DNA from: Leyella stercorea
GTDB taxonomy: Bacteria > Bacteroidota > Bacteroidia > Bacteroidales > Bacteroidaceae
Assembly (NCBI RefSeq): GCF_019052365.1
Contig: NZ_JAHQUY010000036.1
Span: 1 to 33,889, forward strand
Direction: 5' to 3'
DNA: 33,889 nucleotides
The stretch's first letter is position 1. The number at the start of each line of letters is the position of its first letter. A program made the translations under genes and the position numbers. Positions 27,939 through 33,889 of the stretch are shown here, piece by piece. Below the pieces are notes generated by a model. That model was not told the origin of the DNA. It saw nothing but the letters and a program-made list of their open reading frames with translations, and made no database searches.

Positions 27939-29954
27939 ATGAATAATAAGGATTTAATGAATCATGCGGCAGACAACATTCGACTGCTTGCTGTATCGAT
28001 GGTAGAAAAAGCCAAATCTGGTCACCCTGGTGGTGCTATGGGAGGTGCTGACTTTATCAACGTTCTTTTTTCGGAGTTCTTGGTTTTCGACCCAGATCAG
28101 CCGACATGGGAAGGCCGCGACCGCTTCTATCTTGATCCTGGTCACATGTCTCCTATGCTCTACTCAGCTCTCGCTCTGCAGGGCAAGTACACAATTGACG
28201 ACTTGAAGACATTCCGTCAGTGGGGAACAGTATGTCCGGGACATCCTGAGCGTGACATTATTCATGGAATAGAAAATACATCTGGACCGCTCGGTCAGGG
28301 ACACACCTACGCCGTAGGTGCTGCTATTGCAGAGAAGTTCCTTGAAGCTCGTCTTGGCAGCACCATGATGCAGCACAAGATTTATGCCTACATCTCTGAC
28401 GGTGGAGTTCAGGAAGAGATATCACAGGGCGCAGGTCGCATCGCTGGCCTCTTCAAGCTCAACAACCTCATCATGTTCTACGATGCTAACGAGATTCAGC
28501 TCTCTACAGAGTGCGACGTCGTGATGCGCGAGAACACACGCATGAAGTACGAATCATGGGGTTGGAACGTTCTTGAAATCAATGGTAACGATCCTGACGA
28601 GATCCGCGCTGCTCTTATCCTCGCTAACAAGGAAGAGAATCGTCCTACACTCATCATCGGTCACACCGTAATGGCTAAGGGCGCACGCAAGGAAGACGGA
28701 TCAAGCTACGAGCGCAGCGTGAAGACTCACGGCGCACCGCTCGGTGGTGGCGCTTACGAGAACACAGTGAAGAACCTTGGCGGCGACCTCAACGACCCGT
28801 TCGTAGTATTCGACGACGTTAAGGAACTTTACGAAAAGCGCAACGCAGAGCTTCGCGAGATCGTTAAGGAAAGACATGATGCCGAAGAGGAATGGCGCAA
28901 GGCTAATCCGGAGAAGGCTGAACAGATGAAGGCTTGGTTCTCTGGCGACGCTCCTAAGGTAGACTGGAGTGCTCTCGTTCAGAAGCGCGACGTAGCTACT
29001 CGTGTAGCTTCAGCCAACTGCCTCGGCGTACTGGCAGAGCAGGTGCCAAACATGGTTTGCTCTTCAGCCGACCTTTGCAACTCTGACAAGACCGACGGTT
29101 TCCTCAAGAAGACACACGAGCTTGCACCAGACGACTTCACCGGAGCATTCTTCCAGGCAGGTGTGAGCGAGCTTACTATGGCTTGCGTCTGCATCGGTAT
29201 GTATCTCCACGGTGGTGTTATCCCGGCTTGCGGCACATTCTTCGTATTCTCCGACTACATGAAGCCGGCAATCCGTATGGCTGCTCTTATGCGCGTTCCA
29301 ATCAAGTTCGTATGGTCACACGATGCATTCCGCGTTGGTGAGGACGGACCTACACACGAGCCAGTTGAGCAGGAAGCACAGATTCGCCTTATGGAGAAGT
29401 TGAAGAACCACAAGGGTCAGGACTCTGTACGCGTATTCCGTCCGGCTGATGCCGACGAGACAACTGTATGCTGGCAGATGGCTAACGAGAACATGGATAC
29501 TCCGACAGCGATGATTTGCTCACGTCAGAACGTGAACTCTCTGCCTGAAGGCACCGACTACTCTCAGGTTCGCAAGGGTGCATACATCGTTAAGGACGAT
29601 CCTAACTACGACGTTATCCTCCTCGCTTCTGGTTCGGAGGTGTCTACACTCCTCGCAGGTGCCGAGTTGCTCAACGCTGACGGCATCAAGACACGTATCG
29701 TAAGCGTTCCGTCAGAGGGTCTGTTCCGTACACAGAGCAAGGAGTATCAGGAGTCTGTACTGCCGAAGGGCGCAAAGATCTTCGGTATGACAGCAGGTCT
29801 CCCCGTTACACTTCAGAGCCTCGTAGGCGTTGAGGGTATGGTATACGGTCTTGAGTCGTTCGGTTTCTCTGCTCCTTACAAGGTGCTCGACGAGAAATTG
29901 GGCTTCAACGCAGAGAACGTTTACAAGCAGGTGAAAGATTACTTATCTAAATAA
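27939..29954 (+). CDS. tkt: Transketolase
   Basis: Thiamine diphosphate enzyme that moves two-carbon units between sugar phosphates in the non-oxidative pentose phosphate pathway. The full length of 671 residues is standard. Landmarks: SGHPGGAMGGAD near the start; the TPP/Mg site SDGGVQEEISQGAG with FYDANEIQLS; and the pyrimidine-domain region GVSELTMACVCIGMYLHGG with the catalytic Glu, followed by DAFRVGEDGPTHEPVEQ (substrate His). Highly biased codons indicate high expression. It is followed by rpiB, which works in the same pathway, after a hairpin at 29963-30007. Confidence 0.97.
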   Translation: MNNKDLMNHAADNIRLLAVSMVEKAKSGHPGGAMGGADFINVLFSEFLVFDPDQPTWEGRDRFYLDPGHMSPMLYSALALQGKYTIDDLKTFRQWGTVCPGHPERDIIHGIENTSGPLGQGHTYAVGAAIAEKFLEARLGSTMMQHKIYAYISDGGVQEEISQGAGRIAGLFKLNNLIMFYDANEIQLSTECDVVMRENTRMKYESWGWNVLEINGNDPDEIRAALILANKEENRPTLIIGHTVMAKGARKEDGSSYERSVKTHGAPLGGGAYENTVKNLGGDLNDPFVVFDDVKELYEKRNAELREIVKERHDAEEEWRKANPEKAEQMKAWFSGDAPKVDWSALVQKRDVATRVASANCLGVLAEQVPNMVCSSADLCNSDKTDGFLKKTHELAPDDFTGAFFQAGVSELTMACVCIGMYLHGGVIPACGTFFVFSDYMKPAIRMAALMRVPIKFVWSHDAFRVGEDGPTHEPVEQEAQIRLMEKLKNHKGQDSVRVFRPADADETTVCWQMANENMDTPTAMICSRQNVNSLPEGTDYSQVRKGAYIVKDDPNYDVILLASGSEVSTLLAGAELLNADGIKTRIVSVPSEGLFRTQSKEYQESVLPKGAKIFGMTAGLPVTLQSLVGVEGMVYGLESFGFSAPYKVLDEKLGFNAENVYKQVKDYLSK

Positions 29955-29962
29955 ACAGGCAT

Positions 29963-30007
29963 AGCTTATGCAGAACTTCACGTTAAGTAAGAAATTCTGC
30001 ATAAGCT
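29963..30007 (+). terminator. Hairpin between tkt and rpiB
   Basis: A 13-bp perfect stem AGCTTATGCAGAA/TTCTGCATAAGCT has a loop of about 19 bases, followed by TGCTTTATTA. The T-tract is weak, so it may attenuate or stabilise the message rather than end it, with rpiB starting 34 bases later. Confidence 0.65.
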
Positions 30008-30041
30008 TGCTTTATTAATAATCCAATAAAACTACAGTACT

Positions 30042-30479
30042 ATGGAAATTAAGACAGTAGGCATTGCATGCGACCACGCAGGTTACGCATTGAAGAAATT
30101 TGTTGTTGAGTACCTTGAGAGCCACAACATTCCTTTTAAGGATTACGGAACATACAGCGATTTGAGCTGCGACTATCCTGACTTTGCACACGAGTTGGGA
30201 GAAGCTATCTCTAACGGCGACGTTTATCCAGGTATCGGTATCTGCGGTAGCGGTGAAGGCATGGCAATGACTCTCAACAAGCACAAGGGCGTACGTGCAG
30301 CATTGGTATGGAATCCTGAGATTGCACAGCTCACACGCCAGCACAACGACGCTAACGTCCTCGTTATGCCGGGACGCTTCATCGACAACAAGACAGCAGA
30401 GAAGATCATGGACGAATTCTTCAAGACTCCGTTCGAGGGCGGTCGTCATGAGAAGCGTGTAAACAAGATTGACTTGTAA
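30042..30479 (+). CDS. rpiB: Ribose 5-phosphate isomerase B
   Basis: Interconverts ribose 5-phosphate and ribulose 5-phosphate. The 145 residues show the RpiB/LacAB fold: GIACDHAGYALK at the N-terminus, the catalytic cysteine C68 in GIGICGSGEGMAMTLNK, and H101 in RQHNDANVLVMPGRF. It sits 87 bases after tkt and serves the same pathway. LacA/LacB-type isomerases are a weaker alternative; the adjacent tkt favours ribose. Confidence 0.95.
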   Translation: MEIKTVGIACDHAGYALKKFVVEYLESHNIPFKDYGTYSDLSCDYPDFAHELGEAISNGDVYPGIGICGSGEGMAMTLNKHKGVRAALVWNPEIAQLTRQHNDANVLVMPGRFIDNKTAEKIMDEFFKTPFEGGRHEKRVNKIDL

Positions 30480-30539
30480 AAGTTAGAAGCGTATTACAAG
30501 GTTTACTTGTAAAATTTTGACACACAAGAAAAGCTTACA

Positions 30540-30576
30540 GGAGACTATGACAACACGCCATAGCCTCCTTTTTTAT
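30540..30576 (+). terminator. rpiB terminator
   Basis: The stem GGAGACTATG/CATAGCCTCC has one mismatch and a 9-base loop, followed by six or more T. It ends the tkt-rpiB unit 18 bases before the next gene. Confidence 0.88.
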
Positions 30577-30593
30577 AATACTTAAAAACGACA

Positions 30594-33341
30594 ATGAAGA
30601 AAATTCTTATTTCTGCATCCATATTCGCTTTGAGTCTGACAGCGAATGCGCAGGGACAATTCATTTCCGACACCAACTACCGCAACACTGTGGAGAACAT
30701 CTTCAAGGAGCGCGTAAAGACTGTCGGCAAGACATTCTACAACACACAGAAAGAAAATCTGACCGCCGACGAGCAGGAAGCATTGAAGTTCCTCTATGCC
30801 TACATGCCGCTTGCCGACGTCACCGACTACCCTACCTCGTTCTTCGCCGACAACGTACGCATGTCATTCAAGGCTCGCAAGGAGATGCCTTGGGGCAAGA
30901 ACGTTCCCGAACTGCTTTTCCGCCACTTCGTTGTGCCTATCCGTGTCAACAACGAGGCTCTGGACAATGCACGCTCGGTGTTCTACAACGAATTGAAGGA
31001 CCGCATCAAGGGCATGTCGATGATGGACGCCATCATCGAGGTGAACCACTGGTGCCACGAGAAAGTGACATACCAACCTTCTGACGCTCGCACATCAGCG
31101 CCTCTCGCAACGCTCAAGACCGCAACCGGACGTTGTGGTGAGGAGAGTACGTTTGCCGTTGCAGCGCTCAGAGCCGTAGGCATACCTGCACGCCAGGTGT
31201 ACACACCGCGATGGGCTCACACCGACGACAACCACGCCTGGGTAGAGGCTTGGGCAGACGGCAAATGGTACTTCCTCGGCGCCTGCGAACCAGAACCGGT
31301 GCTCAACCTCGGTTGGTTCAATGCGCCGGCTTCGCGAGCAATGCTCATGCACACACGCGCTTTCGGCGACTATAACGGACCTGAGGAGGTGATGCTGCGC
31401 ACAAGCAACTTCACAGAAATCAACCTCACCTCCAACTATGCGCCGGTTGCGCCTATCGACTTCTATGTCAAGGACAGCGAAGGCAAGCCGGTAGAGAACG
31501 CCCGTGTCGAGTTCAAGATTTACAACTACGCCGAGTTCTTCACAGCTGTAACAAAATATACCGACGCAAACGGTCACACCTCGCTCTCTGCAGGCATCGG
31601 CGACTTGGTTGTTTGGGCGTCGAAAGACGGCAAATACACCTACCAGAAGGTATCGTTCGGCAAGCAAAAGGAAGCAACACTCACTCTCCCAGAGGGTGCA
31701 CCTACCAGTTCTGTTGGTGCACTTGAGACAAGTGCACCCCCTAAATGCACCTACTTAGACATCGTTCCGCCGAAGGAAGATCCGCAGCTACCATACGTCA
31801 GCGACGAGATGCACAAGGAGAACCAGCGCCGCTTTGCTCTTGAGGACAGCATTCGCAAGGCATATACAGCAACGTTCCCCACTATGGAGGAGGCAAAACG
31901 CATCAATGAGCGCGGCGCCGAGTACATCTTCAAGTCGCGCGGCAACAAGCAGACCATCGTCGACTTCATCAAACGACACAGCGACAACGAAGACCGCGTG
32001 ATGGGCATACTCGCCACACTCAGCGACAAAGACTTGCGCGACATCACAACCGAGATTCTCGAAGACAGCTACAACGCAACAACCGACCAGCTCTCGCCGC
32101 GTGTTGAGGACGAGCTGATTACAATTCCGTTCAAGCAGTACTTCGAGAAGGCGTTCAGCAAGAAGGCAGCCGACGCTTTCCGCGCCGACCCGATGAAGCT
32201 CGTAGAATGGATAAAGAAGAACATCCGCCTCAACCCCGACAAGAAGGCTCTGCGCATCGCACAGACTCCGGTTGGCGTGATGAGGTCGAAGATTACCGAC
32301 GAGCGTTCGCGCGACATCTTCTTCGTCGACGTGGCTCGCAGCCTCGGCATCGAAGCACAGAAGGACGCTGTGACGGGCAAGATACAGTACAAAACTAAGG
32401 GGGTGCACTTGTCTCAAGTGCACCAAAAAACCAATAAAGGGGTGCACCAACCAACTTCTATTGGTGCACTTGAGACAAGTGCACCCCCTAAGGAAGTGCA
32501 CCAAAAAAACAACGGCGAATGGCAGGATGTGAAGTTCGACAACACAGCCGACAAGACATCTAACGCAGCAGCTCTCGGTACAATCAAGCTGACATACGAG
32601 CCTACAAAGCTGCTCGACAACCCGAAGTATTACAGCCACTTCACAATCAGCCGCATAGAAAACGGCACGGCTCAGCTGCTCAACTTCGATGAGGGTCAGG
32701 CTGACATGGGCAACGGCACTACATGGAGCAACACGTTCAAGAACGGCTACAAGCTCGACGCCGGCACATACATGCTCACCACGGGTACACGTCTTGCAAA
32801 CGGCAGCGTACTCGCATCAAACCGTATCTTCGAGATTGTAAAGGGTCAGACAACAACCCTGCCTCTTGAGATTCGCCAAAACACCAACGAAGTGACAGTA
32901 ATCGGTTCGTTCAACTCAGAGAGCCTCGTTACAAAGGACGGTAAGGAAGTAAGTCTGCTCTCACAGACCGGTCGCGGCTATTACGTTGTAGGCATCCTCG
33001 GCGTAGGTCAGGAACCAACCAACCACGCTCTGCACGACATCGAGAAGATGAAGGAAGCATTCGAGGCATGGGGCCGTCCGGTAGTGCTGCTCTTCGAGAG
33101 CGAAGCCGACGCAGCCAAGTTCAACCACGACGAGTTCCCGGGTCTGCCGTCTACCGTGCAGTTCGCCCTCGACAAGGACGGATCGGTACGCAAGCAGATA
33201 GCACGTGAGATGAAGCTGATGAACGAGAAGCAGATGCCGATGTTCATCATCGCCGACACATTCAACCGCGTAGTATTTGTATCGCAGGGCTACACCATCG
33301 GACTCGGCGAGCAGATGCAGGGCGTGTTCAAGAAACTGTAA
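30594..33341 (+). CDS. Secreted transglutaminase-like protein carrying palindrome-derived inserts
   Basis: A 915-residue exported protein; the signal peptide ends at TANAQ (residue 20). A helical N-terminal domain leads to a transglutaminase-like core (about 145-235) with C181 in GRCGEESTF and H214 in NHAWVEAW. The third triad position, by spacing, falls in FLGACEPEP, where no Asp is seen. A beta-sandwich domain follows (about 285-365; YVKDSEGKPVENARVEFKIY), then a second helical domain with NPDKKALRIAQTPVGVMRS and a C-terminal thioredoxin-like part (about 800-915; PVVLLFESEADAAKF, MPMFIIADTFNRVVF). Two stretches are not part of the fold: residues 367-386 and 602-640, both containing GALETSAPPK, encoded by palindromic repeats. 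The frame remains open through both. The substrate is unknown; a role in envelope protein or peptide processing is likely. Ends at a perfect terminator. Confidence 0.88.
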   Translation: MKKILISASIFALSLTANAQGQFISDTNYRNTVENIFKERVKTVGKTFYNTQKENLTADEQEALKFLYAYMPLADVTDYPTSFFADNVRMSFKARKEMPWGKNVPELLFRHFVVPIRVNNEALDNARSVFYNELKDRIKGMSMMDAIIEVNHWCHEKVTYQPSDARTSAPLATLKTATGRCGEESTFAVAALRAVGIPARQVYTPRWAHTDDNHAWVEAWADGKWYFLGACEPEPVLNLGWFNAPASRAMLMHTRAFGDYNGPEEVMLRTSNFTEINLTSNYAPVAPIDFYVKDSEGKPVENARVEFKIYNYAEFFTAVTKYTDANGHTSLSAGIGDLVVWASKDGKYTYQKVSFGKQKEATLTLPEGAPTSSVGALETSAPPKCTYLDIVPPKEDPQLPYVSDEMHKENQRRFALEDSIRKAYTATFPTMEEAKRINERGAEYIFKSRGNKQTIVDFIKRHSDNEDRVMGILATLSDKDLRDITTEILEDSYNATTDQLSPRVEDELITIPFKQYFEKAFSKKAADAFRADPMKLVEWIKKNIRLNPDKKALRIAQTPVGVMRSKITDERSRDIFFVDVARSLGIEAQKDAVTGKIQYKTKGVHLSQVHQKTNKGVHQPTSIGALETSAPPKEVHQKNNGEWQDVKFDNTADKTSNAAALGTIKLTYEPTKLLDNPKYYSHFTISRIENGTAQLLNFDEGQADMGNGTTWSNTFKNGYKLDAGTYMLTTGTRLANGSVLASNRIFEIVKGQTTTLPLEIRQNTNEVTVIGSFNSESLVTKDGKEVSLLSQTGRGYYVVGILGVGQEPTNHALHDIEKMKEAFEAWGRPVVLLFESEADAAKFNHDEFPGLPSTVQFALDKDGSVRKQIAREMKLMNEKQMPMFIIADTFNRVVFVSQGYTIGLGEQMQGVFKKL
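31695..31751. repeat. Palindromic element copy A inside the transglutaminase-like gene
   Basis: The core GGTGCACTTGAGACAAGTGCACC (23 bases) at 31716-31738 is a near-perfect palindrome followed by CCCTAA. A partial GGTGCACC lies to the left (31695-31702) and TGCACC to the right (31746-31751). The stretch is homologous to 32448-32504 over about 55 bases. It is translated as GALETSAPPK at residues 375-384. Confidence 0.9.
32395..32510. repeat. Palindromic element pair B (inverted REPIN-like) inside the same gene
   Basis: Two copies face each other. B1 at 32395-32424 runs CTAAGGGGGTGCAC to AAGTGCACC. B2 at 32463-32492 is its reverse complement apart from two bases in the outer CTAAGG. The 38-base spacer contains a further GGGGTGCACC, and a half-copy AGTGCACC lies at 32496-32503. 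The insert adds roughly 35-38 residues (602-640) without breaking the frame; B2 gives GALETSAPPK in the same frame as copy A. Confidence 0.9.
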
Positions 33342-33375
33342 AGTAAAGAGGTTTTCAACACTTCAGATACTAACA

Positions 33376-33408
33376 AACAAAAAGGGTGCTTCGTGCACCC
33401 TTTTTGTT
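33376..33408 (+). terminator. Terminator of the transglutaminase-like gene
   Basis: A perfect 14-bp stem, AACAAAAAGGGTGC paired with GCACCCTTTTTGTT, has a TTCGT loop, 35 bases after the stop. It is symmetrical and could act on both strands. Confidence 0.95.
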
Positions 33409-33446
33409 GTTTCTATGTTGTAATCACTTTATTGCTCTTTGTTTTT

Positions 33447-33475
33447 TTAGGGGGTGCAGTGGTCCCCACTGCACC
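33447..33475. repeat. Palindromic element copy C, intergenic, with altered core
   Basis: TTAGGGGGTGCA, then a 10-11 base core, then TGCACC: same ends and same length as B1, but the core is GTGG-TCC-CCAC instead of CTTG-TCT-CAAG. Both arms have changed together, so the palindrome is kept. Confidence 0.85.
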
Positions 33476-33511
33476 AACAAAGCAAGTATGCCCTTCAGGT
33501 AAAAAACCTCC

Positions 33512-33549
33512 CACAGATTGCACAGATTTTCACAGAAATCTTTAGGGGG
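33512..33549. repeat. Short CACAGATT direct repeats and half palindrome end
   Basis: Three near-copies of a 9-10 base unit (CACAGATTG, CACAGATTTT, CACAGAAATC) at 33512-33540 are followed by TTTAGGGGG (33541-33549), the same end sequence as copy C. Copy C and this half-site bracket about 95 bases of non-coding DNA between two genes. Confidence 0.5.
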
Positions 33550-33591
33550 CAAAACTATAGAATTGCGAAGAATGTACACCCGCCCGACGGT

Positions 33592-33889
33592 TTACTGCTT
33601 CCTCAAGGTAGGCAATGCTCCTTTAAGTTCGTAACGCCACTTTGAGCCTGCGTTCTGCAAGGCGGTGTTCATGGCATCAACGGCTTTCTGCCAGGTAACG
33701 ACAGAGCCGTCCACCTTCGTGGCTTCGGTGCTTTTCTTATTGTAGCCGATACCTTGTTCATGATTGTTCTTCCAATAGCAGGCGGTCATCACGTTGGCGT
33801 AGTTATTTCCCCAAAAACCGCCGATATGCATATAGCCAGTGCTACTACCCGTACTGGTTACGTTGCCCGTGGCATAGCAGGCAAGGAGG
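33592..33889 (-). CDS. C-terminal end of a GLUG-repeat-like surface protein, truncated by window edge
   Basis: The frame is open to the right edge; 98 C-terminal residues are visible. It reads CYATGNVTSTGSSTGYMHIG, then GFWGNNYANVMTACYWKNN, which follows the GLUG pattern (CYATGxV ... GGxxGxN ... CYW) seen in large cell-surface proteins of Bacteroidota and in Gram-positive adhesins. The end is a helix (WQKAVDAMNTALQNAGSKW) and a Trp/Tyr-containing strand (RYELKGALPTLRKQ). No type IX sorting domain is visible. An internal ATG at 33831 is not the start, since the conserved repeat extends upstream of it. Function beyond surface location is not known. Confidence 0.65.
   Translation of the reverse strand, partial: LLACYATGNVTSTGSSTGYMHIGGFWGNNYANVMTACYWKNNHEQGIGYNKKSTEATKVDGSVVTWQKAVDAMNTALQNAGSKWRYELKGALPTLRKQ

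Noticed and set aside
30594..33341. Transglutaminase-like gene as a pseudogene disrupted by repeats
   Set aside because: The frame stays open through both inserts and the C-terminal domain is intact with normal codon use, so it is most likely still expressed.
33454..33645. 63-codon plus-strand frame after the transglutaminase-like gene
   Set aside because: It lies across the palindrome and CACAGATT repeats and runs antisense into the GLUG-like gene; composition is that of repeat DNA.

Overview
The window looks like chromosomal DNA from a member of the Bacteroidota, most probably Prevotellaceae (Prevotella in the broad sense). The support is: several promoters of the Bacteroidota type (TAnnTTTG at -7, some with TTG/TTTG 19-20 bases upstream); almost no Shine-Dalgarno sequences; the archaeal/eukaryal-type ProS; a type IX secretion plug (DUF5103) protein; a carboxypeptidase-regulatory-domain TonB receptor; an AspT/YidE-type transporter; and a reverse rubrerythrin. 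No rRNA, tRNA, intact insertion sequence or CRISPR array is visible. Most of the window is ordinary housekeeping DNA. The less ordinary parts are both ends and three intergenic or intragenic repeat families.

Layout. 1-1860: a 5'-truncated exported protein with two internal repeats, about 350 bases of decayed DNA, an unknown minus-strand gene, and rubredoxin. 2100-2200: four tandem 22-bp palindromic repeats. 2301-5156 (plus): a 52-aa protein, ettA and a membrane-anchored helix-hairpin-helix protein; the last shares its stop codon with the convergent coaW. 5153-12605 (minus): coaW, ligA, an orphan FecCD permease, dapA, an EamA transporter, truA, a CpxP-like periplasmic protein and a small one-TM protein, packed into probably two operons. 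12757-19009 (minus): pflB with its own promoter, pcrA/uvrD, mtgA and an OmpA lipoprotein. 19199-22534 (plus): proS and the AspT-like transporter. 22672-22759: a second, unrelated 4 x 22-bp tandem repeat. 22848-23898 (minus): a PerR/Fur regulator followed by reverse rubrerythrin, with a near-consensus PerR box lying on the -33 element. 24061-33341 (plus): TonB receptor, plug protein, transketolase, rpiB and a 915-aa secreted transglutaminase-like protein. 33592-end (minus): the C-terminal end of a GLUG-like surface protein.

How the genes work together. tkt and rpiB are adjacent and give the non-oxidative pentose phosphate steps. PerR, reverse rubrerythrin and rubredoxin form a peroxide/oxygen defence set suited to an anaerobe. 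pflB fits anaerobic pyruvate use. dapA (lysine/diaminopimelate) and mtgA (glycan polymerisation) serve the cell wall.

The most interesting signal is a palindromic element. Its conserved ends are TTAGGGGGTGCA...TGCACC, with a variable but self-complementary core. It occurs twice inside the transglutaminase-like gene, in the same reading frame and translated both times as GALETSAPPK, and once about 100 bases downstream of that gene with compensatory changes in the stem. It behaves like a REP/REPIN-type mobile palindrome that has been accepted inside a coding sequence.
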